A stretch of DNA of 9,909 nt from an uncultured Collinsella sp. GTDB lineage: Bacteria; Actinomycetota; Coriobacteriia; Coriobacteriales; Coriobacteriaceae. Under the pieces are notes generated by a model, which had not been told where the DNA came from, searched no databases, and worked only from the letters and a program-made list of their open reading frames with translations. The position numbers were made by a program, and so were the translations under genes. The stretch is taken from positions 1-9,909 of the forward strand of contig CAAFQK010000046.1 of assembly GCA_900765115.1 (NCBI GenBank), given 5' to 3'. Of this stretch, positions 1 through 6,735 are shown one piece after another (positions within the stretch are counted from its first letter, which is position 1; the number at the start of each line of letters is the position of its first letter).

Positions 1-70
1 CCTACGAAATAAGGCGGGGGCTTGTTTTTTGTCCCGGCCTCTGCCTCGGGGTGTTTCTGATGCTTCTGTT

Positions 71-1507
71 TTACTCGCAGGTCTGCTCGAGTGCTTCGGA
101 GACGGCCTTTTTTGCGACTTCGAGGTTGCGCTGCGCTTGGGCGACGGCGGCCTCGGCTTGCTTTTTCGCCCTTACGACCTCGGCAAAGCGATTGATGGAC
201 TCGCTGTACTCGCGCGTGCGCGGGTCGAGCGCTGGCGGGACTTCGATCTCGAACAGGTCGTTAGGGCGGATGGCGCGGATGCTGGCTGCTTCGGTTAATG
301 CTTGAATCAGCTGCGCTCCATGGCCTTCTGTAAGGTATCCAACGATTATCTCCGAAAACACCACGCGCTCCTCTTCGGTCATCGTTTGGAACGACGGGCG
401 AATGACGGTGGTGTTATGCGAAGCAACCAGGTGTTGCTTCGCGTCATCGGCGCTGACGACGAGCAGGTTGGACGCGCCGTAGCGACCCAGCATGCGTGGC
501 ATGACGATATCTCCAGCGCGGAGCTCATATCGACCGAGAACGCTGGGGTTCACCTTTACGATTTTGGAATCCGAGCCATTTGCACTCTCTACAGCATCTG
601 CGGGTAGAAGGTTGCCGTCTTGAAAATCCTGAGATGAAATGCGGCGTACCTCGATTGCATCAATGTCGTTTGATGTGGTGCTCTCGCGGGGCATAAATGG
701 AGCTACTCGCGTAAAAGCGTCACCGAGCGTAGCCCTGTAGTTTCGGGTGAGGCTGATAAGGCTGATTTTGCCTTTTGAGAGGGCTGCGCGATGCAGCAGC
801 AATTCACGCGTGGCAAAAGTGGACGTTTCGATAGGCGTTGATCTGGGCGTATTGGTATCAATGCGGGCCCAGTCGGGGGAGATAGCAAAGGTGATATCAG
901 AGTAATACGATGTTTCTGACACATATCGAAAACGCGGCCCGGATTCGATTGCGCTGCGAAATGCAACGCTGCGATTTCCTGAAGACAATATGAGAAGCGC
1001 GCTTGTCATGTAGGGCCTGGGTTCAGAAAGCGGCAAATACACGACGCTCTCGATGAGTCCTTCGCGTATCAGAATCGTGCGCGCCTGCTCGGCTTTATCG
1101 AGTAGGTCGGCGGGCAGCACTACGGCTGCGCGAGTGCGATTCGAAAGGGCGAGCGCATACAGACACCAAATAAAGGGACCCCAGTCACAGAAATCGAGGT
1201 AGCCGGGCTCTAAGTAATCGATCAAGCCGATACATTCTTTTTCGATGCCGTGTTTGCCCGTACGGTAATACCCCGATGCGTCGATAAACACCGGAGCCGC
1301 ATCGCCATTGCCCGCGCCCTGCCTGCCGGGTTCAAGCTCGCAAATATCGGGTACGCCGTTGCTGTTCAGGCTGAAACATTCACGAAGCGCCTTACAGTCG
1401 ATGACGCCAGGCAGACGGACGGTGAGTAGACGGCTGCCCTGCTCCAGATTAAGCGCGCGTGAGAGGGCGGCGGCGGTGAGACGTGGCAATGATGTTGTTT
1501 CACGCAT
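71..1507 (-). CDS. Type I restriction-modification-like protein: degenerate HsdM piece fused to an HsdS-like recognition half
   Basis: The 478-aa product appears to be a hybrid. Residues ~126-160 (RAAVVLPADLL, then an IREGLIESVVYLP block) match the part of HsdM/N-6 methylases that follows the catalytic core ('grAaivlP.g.lf....iR..Lie...leaVI.LP'). No SAM-binding FxGxG motif and no NPPY/NPPF/DPPY tetrapeptide is visible, so methylation by this chain is unlikely. Residues ~250-440 resemble an HsdS target-recognition domain, including YELRAGDIVMPRMLGRYGAS, a VASHNTTVIRP strand and the NDLFEIEVPPALDPRTREY end typical of 'sdl..i.vP.p.leeQ'. The last ~40 residues are an Ala/Lys/Glu-rich coiled coil like the HsdS spacer helices. 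The start at 1507 has AAGAAAGGG eight bases upstream. No hsdR or full hsdM is in the window. It may be a DNA-recognition subunit of an RM-like system or a remnant; the family assignment is fair and the exact role unknown. Confidence 0.7.
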   Translation of the reverse strand: MRETTSLPRLTAAALSRALNLEQGSRLLTVRLPGVIDCKALRECFSLNSNGVPDICELEPGRQGAGNGDAAPVFIDASGYYRTGKHGIEKECIGLIDYLEPGYLDFCDWGPFIWCLYALALSNRTRAAVVLPADLLDKAEQARTILIREGLIESVVYLPLSEPRPYMTSALLILSSGNRSVAFRSAIESGPRFRYVSETSYYSDITFAISPDWARIDTNTPRSTPIETSTFATRELLLHRAALSKGKISLISLTRNYRATLGDAFTRVAPFMPRESTTSNDIDAIEVRRISSQDFQDGNLLPADAVESANGSDSKIVKVNPSVLGRYELRAGDIVMPRMLGRYGASNLLVVSADDAKQHLVASHNTTVIRPSFQTMTEEERVVFSEIIVGYLTEGHGAQLIQALTEAASIRAIRPNDLFEIEVPPALDPRTREYSESINRFAEVVRAKKQAEAAVAQAQRNLEVAKKAVSEALEQTCE

Positions 1508-1532
1508 GTATAGAGCCCTTTCTTCTTAGTGG

Positions 1533-1560
1533 GTTATATATTAGCAGAAAATATTGAAAA
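1533..1560 (-). promoter_or_regulatory. Candidate promoter of the HsdM/S-like gene
   Basis: On the minus strand TTTTCA (1560-1555) lies 16 bases from TATAAC (1538-1533), which would put the transcript start about 18 bases before the ATG at 1507. The tract is AT-rich in an otherwise GC-rich region. An imperfect palindrome, ATTAG...CTAAT (1540-1568), overlaps the -35 box and could be an operator. This is a motif match only. Confidence 0.35.
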
Positions 1561-1625
1561 TTTCTAATGACGAGAACAGAGTACTGTGCTATCCTCGAAG
1601 TAATCCAAAACCAACTCAATACAAA

Positions 1626-1700
1626 CTGCTTGATGCAATCGCTACGCAGCTTTTAGGTAAACTGCGCTATCAAGCAGGGTGATTTCACTAACGAAGCTGC
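1626..1700. promoter_or_regulatory. Nested inverted repeat with an alternative pairing
   Basis: CTGCTTGAT (1626-1634) is perfectly inverted as ATCAAGCAG (1669-1677). Inside it, CGCAG (1645-1649) pairs with CTGCG (1662-1666). A competing pairing joins GCAGCTT (1646-1652) with AAGCTGC (1694-1700), so both folds cannot form together. There is no T-tract after the stem. The element lies between the divergent 1507 and 1798 genes, upstream of a group that includes a coupling-protein-like ATPase. It could be an RNA leader, a protein-binding site or an oriT-type repeat; no known riboswitch core (for example the T-box AGGGTGGNACCGCG) was recognised. The rest of the 290-base gap (1508-1797) holds the minus-strand promoter candidate, only weak plus-strand promoter matches (such as TTGTCA at 1713), and the AGGAAGAGG ribosome site before 1798. 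Confidence 0.4.
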
Positions 1701-1797
1701 AGGTTAGGTCGATTGTCATCGTCCATACCTCAGACCATTCTAAAACCTAGAACAGACTTACCGACAAACATTCGCAACCGGACAGGAAGAGGCATTC

Positions 1798-2670
1798 ATG
1801 AAGAATGAAGACAGTATTTATGAGGTGTTCCTCAACGCGATCGATGAAGATCTCCGCGGCATGTGCAAAAAGAACGGGAAGGCAGAGATGCCGTTTCCGT
1901 ATTCGTACTGCGGCGAGCAGGATACCGAGCGCTTGGCTAAGGCACTCGTTGGCGTGCTGGAAAAGCATTCGCCCGATATTCCCGGGCTGGTGCCCGAGCA
2001 GTATCGAGACGATGTGCACGAGGCCCGCGAGCTTTTGGCCGCAGCGTCACTCGCTTTGTTGTCGCTGTATTTTCCCCAGCGCGATAACTGTGTGCACTGC
2101 ATGGCCATCTTAATTGGCATGTTTGAGCACGGAAGCAATCCGCGCTTTAAGTCGAGCGGCGTGCGCATGTTCGAGCAGGTTACGACAGGTATGAAGTACT
2201 CGTCCGAACAAGGTGGATATATTCTGTCTCGCTTTGTGCGAAGCATCGACTACAAAAGACCCTGCGACCACGTGCATCGCGATGGGTCGCGCGGTTTTAC
2301 GGCGGACGAGGACGATGCCGTCATGTTTTATAAGCGCTATCTCAAGGTGCAGAGACGCGTCTTCGATACCAGTCCGCGTTTCAACTTTGAGCTATGCGCC
2401 AAACGCCCGTTTGAGGCGCTTTCGGACAATCGGGAGAACTTTTATTGCATGGAGGAAAAGATGGAAATCGATTTGGCAACTAAGGTACGGGAGCTCCAGG
2501 ACCGCTACACCCTCAACTTCGCTCAGGCCAAAGAGTATGACCTGCTCGACAAGCTGATGATTGATGCATTGCTTGCATATCTGCGCGACGGGTCAGTCTC
2601 AATCGCGGCGCGCGAGAGCTATGTGGCGCAAACGGAGCGTCTGATTGACGGTGCGGTCAAGTTGCCGTGA
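1798..2670 (+). CDS. Unrecognised 290-aa protein, first gene of the VirD4-like operon
   Basis: I do not recognise this family. The start is supported by AGGAAGAGG five bases upstream of the ATG. The protein is soluble and mostly helical by eye, with a small hydrophobic helix around residues 79-92 (LLAAASLALLSLYF) followed by CVHC (C98, C101). That CxxC might bind metal or be redox-active, but no second Cys pair is obvious. Residues ~150-165 contain DHVHRDGSRGF. The C-terminal ~70 residues are charged, with the pattern of a helical bundle. The stop at 2668-2670 lies 83 bases before the preferred ATG of the VirD4-like ATPase, and an upstream GTG of that frame overlaps the stop, so co-transcription is likely. 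A role as a partner of the ATPase is inference from position only. Confidence 0.7.
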   Translation: MKNEDSIYEVFLNAIDEDLRGMCKKNGKAEMPFPYSYCGEQDTERLAKALVGVLEKHSPDIPGLVPEQYRDDVHEARELLAAASLALLSLYFPQRDNCVHCMAILIGMFEHGSNPRFKSSGVRMFEQVTTGMKYSSEQGGYILSRFVRSIDYKRPCDHVHRDGSRGFTADEDDAVMFYKRYLKVQRRVFDTSPRFNFELCAKRPFEALSDNRENFYCMEEKMEIDLATKVRELQDRYTLNFAQAKEYDLLDKLMIDALLAYLRDGSVSIAARESYVAQTERLIDGAVKLP

Positions 2671-2753
2671 GCGACGAGCCCCAAGGAGGGCGCAGACGTC
2701 GACCGTATTTCCTAGCAATCACGCAGAACTATCGACAAGAAAGGGGCCGTGCC

Positions 2754-4238
2754 ATGTCGGTCATTAAGATGTACGGCTACGAGGCCGCGCAGCAAACGGA
2801 GTATCAGACCAAGAAGTGGGCGACTAAGGAGGAGATGCGGGCGCTGTCGTCCGGCGATGAGCAGCGCGACGTGATCCTGGCGCAGGGTGCCACGGTGGCG
2901 TTCTACGAGGACGACAAGCATTGGGAGACGAGTGTGTCCAACAATGTTTTTGCCTTTGGAGGTACCGGCAGCGGCAAAACGGCGAGTTTCATTTTGCCCA
3001 ACCTGCTCAATCACCACGAATGCTGTTATGTGGTCACAGACACCAAGGGTGAGCTGCTGCGCCGTACGGGGAAAGGCTTTGAAGAGGACGGCTACGAGGT
3101 AACGGTTCTCGATACTGTTAATCCCGAGCAGTCGGCCGGATACGACCCTCTGCGTTACGTGATGGATGTCGAGGATATCCCCACCACAGTGGCGGCAATC
3201 ATGGAGGGGGTCGATCCTGACGGCCGTAGCCTTAGGTATGATCCGTTCTGGAATAACGCGATCGACCTGCTGCTTCGAGCGATTGTTGGAATCCTGTTCC
3301 TCCTGGAGACCCTTGCCGGCACCCTTACGCCGGGTGAGGACCCCAATGCCCCGCGCCGCTACCTTAAGATGAACAACGTCTTTAAACTGGCTGCGCTCAT
3401 CAAGGTTACGGGAGATGGTGAGGGGCGATTCCCGTTGGACTACCTTGTAGAAGAGGTAGAGTCCAGGGAGTTTCTCGATAAGTTTGGTGCGGAGAACGCT
3501 GATCTGTATGGCGTTGAGCAGTATCGCGATTTTCGAGGTGCGGCAGATAGGACGCTTAAGAGTATTCTGATCACGCTCAATGCAACTATCTCGCGGCTTA
3601 AGACGCCTCAGCTCATGCGCGTTTTTGAGAATGACGAGATGCGTCTTGATCGTATTGACGAGGGCAAGCGCATGATCGATCTTAAGGTGAGCGACAACGA
3701 TTCGGCTAATGCATGGCTTGCGAACGTTGCCCTTAAGCAGCTGTTTAACCTTGCCCAGCGCCGTGCCGATGCCAGCCCCAGCGGCCATTTGCAGCGTCGC
3801 GTGCAGTTTGTGCTCGATGAGTTTCCCAATGTGGGCCGCATCCCCGATTTTGAGCGCAGCATTGCGACTGTGCGCAGTCGCGGCATTAGCTTTTTGATGT
3901 GTGCGCAATCGCTGAGCCAGCTCGATGTCGTGTACGGCAAATCCACGGCGCTTACCATCCTCGATAACTGCGATAGTTTGGTCTATATGGGCGGCGGCAG
4001 CAACATCGCGACGCAGAACTACATAAGCGAACTGTGTGGCGAGTCGGTTTTGGGCACCAAGTACGTGGGCGCCGAGCGCACTGCCGTAGATGTGCGCGGT
4101 TGCGTGATGACCCCAGGCGAGGTTGGGCTTATGCCCCGCACCGATTGCCTGGTCAAGGTGACCGGCATGCGTCCCTTCCGCGCCAAGAAGTACTTTTGCG
4201 CCGATCATCCCAATGCTGCCAAGTGGCTGAGGGATTAG
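2754..4238 (+). CDS. VirD4/TraG-family (type IV coupling protein-like) ATPase without a membrane anchor
   Basis: The 494-aa product has the features of a VirD4/TraG/TraD coupling ATPase, closest in appearance to the CD1115-type proteins of Gram-positive mobile elements. The KKWATKEEM block near residue 21 matches the conserved 'ARWA..eEi' lead-in. Walker A is GGTGSGKT (69-76), followed by ASFILPN. Walker B is VQFVLDEFPNVG, with D355/E356. The Gln-rich sensor segment reads MCAQSLSQLD, then NCDSLVYMGGGS, and the end is RPFRAKKYFCADHPN. Such hexameric pumps normally dock on the membrane and hand DNA or protein substrates to a type IV secretion channel. Members are usually longer and carry N-terminal transmembrane helices, but none is visible here. 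I chose ATG 2754 because AAGAAAGGGG precedes it; an in-frame GTG at 2667 overlapping the previous stop would add 29 basic residues and still no membrane helix. No relaxase or other secretion gene is in the window. Confidence 0.85.
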   Translation: MSVIKMYGYEAAQQTEYQTKKWATKEEMRALSSGDEQRDVILAQGATVAFYEDDKHWETSVSNNVFAFGGTGSGKTASFILPNLLNHHECCYVVTDTKGELLRRTGKGFEEDGYEVTVLDTVNPEQSAGYDPLRYVMDVEDIPTTVAAIMEGVDPDGRSLRYDPFWNNAIDLLLRAIVGILFLLETLAGTLTPGEDPNAPRRYLKMNNVFKLAALIKVTGDGEGRFPLDYLVEEVESREFLDKFGAENADLYGVEQYRDFRGAADRTLKSILITLNATISRLKTPQLMRVFENDEMRLDRIDEGKRMIDLKVSDNDSANAWLANVALKQLFNLAQRRADASPSGHLQRRVQFVLDEFPNVGRIPDFERSIATVRSRGISFLMCAQSLSQLDVVYGKSTALTILDNCDSLVYMGGGSNIATQNYISELCGESVLGTKYVGAERTAVDVRGCVMTPGEVGLMPRTDCLVKVTGMRPFRAKKYFCADHPNAAKWLRD

Positions 4239-4276
4239 CCCTTGCAGCTTTGTGTACCCCATCTTGCATGTTTTGT

Positions 4277-4318
4277 CGCACGGCTTCCGTTAGTCGTAAG
4301 CCGTGCGGTCCAGTTTTT
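4277..4318 (+). terminator. Rho-independent terminator after the VirD4-like gene
   Basis: CGCACGGCTT (4277-4286) and AAGCCGTGCG (4298-4307) form a perfect 10-bp stem with an 11-base loop. A run of five T follows at 4314-4318, after a short GTCCAG spacer. It sits 38 bases past the stop and separates the 1798-4238 operon from the protease gene. Confidence 0.8.
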
Positions 4319-4353
4319 GCCTCCTTACCGATTCCGTTTAGAAGGGAATTGCC

Positions 4354-4956
4354 ATGCCCGTTATGTATCGTGAGCCCAGCATCATAAAGAAGTCCAAGGA
4401 CGGCCGTGTTGCCGCTGTCGATATGGCAAGCGAACTGCTCAACAGCCGTGTGCTGCTGCTGGAGGGCGAGGTCAACGATGCGACCTGCAACGGCCTTATT
4501 AAGTCCATGCTGGTGCTGGAGCATCAAAGTGCGACCGAGCCCATCACCCTCATCATCAACAGCCCGGGCGGCAGCGTCACGGCGGGGCTGGCGCTCATCG
4601 ACACCATGCAGTCGCTCGATTGCCCCGTGATCACGGTGGGCGAGGGCGTCGTGGCCTCGATGGCCGCGGTGATCTTGGCCTGCGGCGACCACCGTCAGGT
4701 GTACCGCCACACGCAGGTGCTCATCCACCAACTGATGGGCGGCACGGGCATGGCGCAGCAGACCGATATCGAGATCGTGGCCCAGCATACAGCGGCCATG
4801 CGCGCCGAGCTGGACGAGCTGCTGGCCGAGCATGGCAACCTGAGCGCCCAGGAGTTCCACGAGCTCACCGAGCGCGACTGCTGGTGCAACGCCAGGCGCG
4901 CTCTGGAGCTGGGCCTGGTGGACGAGGTGATTGCGCCCAGCAAGAAGGCGCTCTAG
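4354..4956 (+). CDS. clpP: ClpP-family ATP-dependent serine protease subunit
   Basis: The 200-aa product spans the normal ClpP length. The active-site serine is in GVVASMAAVIL (S102), the histidine in LIHQLMGG (H125), and the aspartate in LTERDCW (D175, equivalent to E. coli D171), so the triad is complete. The handle region (NSPGGSVTAGLALIDTMQ) and the end (ARRALELGLVDEVI) are typical. The Ser-His spacing is two residues shorter than in E. coli ClpP, and the common ASMGA is ASMAA here. ClpP forms a double heptameric barrel that degrades proteins delivered by Clp/Hsp100 ATPases; none is encoded nearby, so it would have to use ATPases encoded elsewhere. AGAAGGG lies seven bases before the ATG. 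Position suggests a paralogue rather than the housekeeping copy, which usually adjoins tig or clpX; that is inference. Confidence 0.88.
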   Translation: MPVMYREPSIIKKSKDGRVAAVDMASELLNSRVLLLEGEVNDATCNGLIKSMLVLEHQSATEPITLIINSPGGSVTAGLALIDTMQSLDCPVITVGEGVVASMAAVILACGDHRQVYRHTQVLIHQLMGGTGMAQQTDIEIVAQHTAAMRAELDELLAEHGNLSAQEFHELTERDCWCNARRALELGLVDEVIAPSKKAL

Positions 4957-5030
4957 CGGGGCGCATGCCTTACAAGTACGTTGTGCAGGGCGAACAAGTG
5001 CGTAAATTCACAGACAGAAAGAGGTTGAAC

Positions 5031-5849
5031 ATGAACAGGATTTGGGACGTCGATGGCATTGAGTGGGAAGACCTGCCCACCGTGAGCGACCTGCTGTGCG
5101 CTGCGGACACAAAGATCCTGGCGCGTGAGGTTGCCCTTCGATACGGCGGCAAGCCGGACGGCCGCGGCCGTGGCGATGGCGAACGCAGCCTAAAGCGCGC
5201 CCGCCGCAAGGTCAAAAAGCTGCGGAAGATAGATCCCGAGCCCAGCGACAAGATCATCCTGTTGCCCAAGCATGTCATCAATCGTCGCGATGCGGGCCAC
5301 GGTTTTGGCTATTACGACGTGGAGCCGTGCATCTTTATGCGCGACGGCGTGCAAAGGCTGGGGGAGGACGCACTCGCCAATGTGCTTCCGTGGGAATTGA
5401 TCCTGATGGATGATGAGTCCGCGAGCGAAATGCTGGGCTTTCGCGTATGGCTCGAAGGCGAGTGGGATCTATGCGAACGTTATCGCTTTTTGGCCGTGGT
5501 GTGTGTTCGCATGCTGAACAACATCCGGGCGCAAAAGGAGCTGCGCAAGTTCCTCGAGCAGGGCGATGCGGCCTGCGATATGGACGAGGACGATGTAGTT
5601 GAGGACATTCGCCGCGACGTGCTGTATCCCGAGGAAGTAATTAACGCCAAACTCGGCGGCTATTGGGACGCGAGTTTGGGACTCAACCTGCCCTGGAAGG
5701 ACGAGCATCGGCAGACTTGCACGCGGATTGACAGGGCTATCGATGACCTGTTTGCCGAGGAAACGAAGCGCTGCGCTGCGGAGCTTGGGAAGAAGCTCGA
5801 GCGCGGGTATGAGGAGCGCGGGGAGTTACTGAACTGGATGTCCTTGTGA
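5031..5849 (+). CDS. Unrecognised 272-aa protein downstream of the ClpP-like gene
   Basis: No family is recognised. I chose ATG 5031 because AGAAAGAGG lies six bases upstream; an in-frame ATG at 4965 has only a weak site, and longer readings would run back into the protease gene in another frame. Visible features are a strongly basic stretch at residues ~51-66 (ERSLKRARRKVKKLRK) that could bind nucleic acid, a central hydrophobic/aromatic part (LPWELILMDDES, YRFLAVVCVRMLNNI), a very acidic stretch (DMDEDDVVEDIRRDV), and a charged helical C-terminus. There is no signal peptide or membrane helix. Only 74 bases separate it from the protease gene, with no terminator between, so the two are probably co-transcribed. 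Being a substrate, adaptor or regulator of the protease is possible but unsupported beyond position. Confidence 0.72.
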   Translation: MNRIWDVDGIEWEDLPTVSDLLCAADTKILAREVALRYGGKPDGRGRGDGERSLKRARRKVKKLRKIDPEPSDKIILLPKHVINRRDAGHGFGYYDVEPCIFMRDGVQRLGEDALANVLPWELILMDDESASEMLGFRVWLEGEWDLCERYRFLAVVCVRMLNNIRAQKELRKFLEQGDAACDMDEDDVVEDIRRDVLYPEEVINAKLGGYWDASLGLNLPWKDEHRQTCTRIDRAIDDLFAEETKRCAAELGKKLERGYEERGELLNWMSL

Positions 5850-5936
5850 ACGGTTGCCGACGGTCCGATAAAATTCTGTCCGGACGAAATGATAGAACGA
5901 TAGCGTAAATTGCATCTGCACTTTAAGGAGTTAACA

Positions 5937-6374
5937 ATGGGAATCGCCTATAAGGAACTGTTTCGTGTAAACCGTCCTATCTGTGGGCCTGGACCAGGAG
6001 GTTTCTTCATTAAAAGATTCAAGGAAGGCGGCTACAGTGAGGCTGAATTGCTCGATTTAATTTCGGGAGTGGACTTTTCTCTTGGTGAAGTGGATGAGGA
6101 CATTAGCCTGAAAAAGAAATGCGAAATAGTCGAACAGGCGGTGAGTGGGGTGCATTATACGAGTTGGGCCCCCAGCGTGATCAGCATGATCATCTCACTT
6201 ACGGTCGGAGGGTGTCTGTCTGCATGGGCGGGCAACAATTCAATCGCTGCCGGGGTTTTCGTGACGCCATGCCTGATTGCCTTGGGAATATATGCATGGT
6301 TTCGTTTATGCTTTGAGCGAAATCAAACGGTACTGTTGGGTGCGCTGAACCACATAAAGACACTTCAGCCGTAG
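5937..6374 (+). CDS. Small two-helix membrane protein (145 aa), function unknown
   Basis: The start is set by TAAGGAG six bases before ATG 5937; an in-frame TTG at 5910 lacks such a site. The N-terminal ~75 residues are soluble, with a Gly/Pro-rich turn (GPGPGGFF) and an acidic segment (GVDFSLGEVDEDISLKKK). Two hydrophobic segments follow, about 81-98 (SVISMIISLTVGGCLSAW) and 102-125 (SIAAGVFVTPCLIALGIYAWF), joined by a very short loop. This predicts a hairpin in the membrane with both ends on the same side. An 87-base gap separates it from the previous gene, with only a weak promoter match (TTGTGA/TAAAAT near 5844-5874). No family is recognised, and no T-tract terminator follows. Confidence 0.65.
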   Translation: MGIAYKELFRVNRPICGPGPGGFFIKRFKEGGYSEAELLDLISGVDFSLGEVDEDISLKKKCEIVEQAVSGVHYTSWAPSVISMIISLTVGGCLSAWAGNNSIAAGVFVTPCLIALGIYAWFRLCFERNQTVLLGALNHIKTLQP

Positions 6375-6458
6375 TTGCATGAAATCGCCGATCGCCTGCC
6401 GTGGGCCCTCGGGACCGCCCTCGCGGCGCCCTTCCCGCTCTTTCCGGACATGGCGTCC

Positions 6459-6502
6459 TCCGATCTCCCGGGGCCGGCCGACCCGGCCCTCAGGGTATCG
6501 GA
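6459..6502. repeat. GC-rich nested hairpin
   Basis: The outer arms TCCGAT (6459-6464) and ATCGGA (6497-6502) enclose an inner 7-bp stem, GGGCCGG (6471-6477) with CCGGCCC (6483-6489), around a five-base loop. It ends one base before the 38-bp palindrome. No T-run follows on either strand, so it is not a standard intrinsic terminator. Confidence 0.55.
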
Positions 6503-6503
6503 T

Positions 6504-6541
6504 TCCCAAATTCATCCGTACATGTACGGATGAATTTGGGA
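6504..6541. repeat. Perfect 38-bp palindrome
   Basis: Bases 6504-6541 read identically on both strands, centred between 6522 and 6523, with no spacer. The core is CCGTACATGTACGG and the arms run out to CCCAAATTCATC on the left. Perfection over 38 bp cannot be chance. Possible roles are a site for a dimeric DNA-binding or recombination protein, a transcriptional block between the convergent genes, or a junction left by a rearrangement; no T-tract is present on either side. Confidence 0.85.
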
Positions 6542-6670
6542 GGGGTTCGGATGAAGTTGATATTCAAGGGGTGCGGCAGTTGGCAGGAATCTCAAGCGCC
6601 CAACCGCCAATCTCCACATTTCTTTGCTAAACTAGCTTTGCGCGGGAAACCGTGCATAGTTCGGGAGCAT

Positions 6671-6732
6671 GTCCCCCAACTGGATCTAGGTTCGGATGCC
6701 ATTGCCCGGACTATTGGTGAAGGTTGGGGGAC
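6671..6732. repeat. 10-bp inverted repeat just past the SIR2 stop codon
   Basis: GTCCCCCAAC (6671-6680) and GTTGGGGGAC (6723-6732) are perfect inverted copies separated by 42 bases. The right arm begins three bases beyond the SIR2 stop codon. In the SIR2 transcript it would form a 3' stem with a large loop, which may protect or end the message, although no U-tract follows the stem. Confidence 0.45.
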
Positions 6733-6735
6733 TTC

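Larger units (their letters stand above)
6375..6735. other. Non-coding stretch between convergent genes, rich in inverted repeats
   Basis: This 361-base gap separates the small membrane protein from the convergent SIR2 gene. Its first ~130 bases are markedly GC-rich and hold a strong hairpin (6459-6502); a perfect palindrome (6504-6541) and a wide inverted repeat (6671-6732) follow. The 6-mer CGGATG recurs at 6527, 6548 and 6693, and inverted as CATCCG at 6513; the first two direct copies start 21 bases apart. GGTTCGGATG occurs twice (6544-6553 and 6689-6698). The only coding possibility, a 65-codon frame at 6551-6748, is not convincing. Confidence 0.6.

Noticed and set aside
28..55. A GC stem beyond the end of the 71-1507 gene as its terminator
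   Set aside because: The stem is short and bulged, and on that gene's strand it is followed by A residues rather than T.
2712..4262. A 516-codon frame opposite the VirD4-like gene
   Set aside because: It is antisense to a well-supported ATPase gene, and its His/Leu/Arg-rich translation is typical of a shadow frame in GC-rich DNA.
4620..5030. N-terminal extension of the 272-aa protein back into the ClpP-like gene
   Set aside because: The extension overlaps the protease in another frame and is Arg/Gly-rich; ATG 5031 has the better ribosome site.
6681..6722. A tRNA-like T-arm word (GGTTCGGATGCC) as a possible tRNA gene end or att site
   Set aside because: No matching T-stem, acceptor stem or CCA could be built around it.
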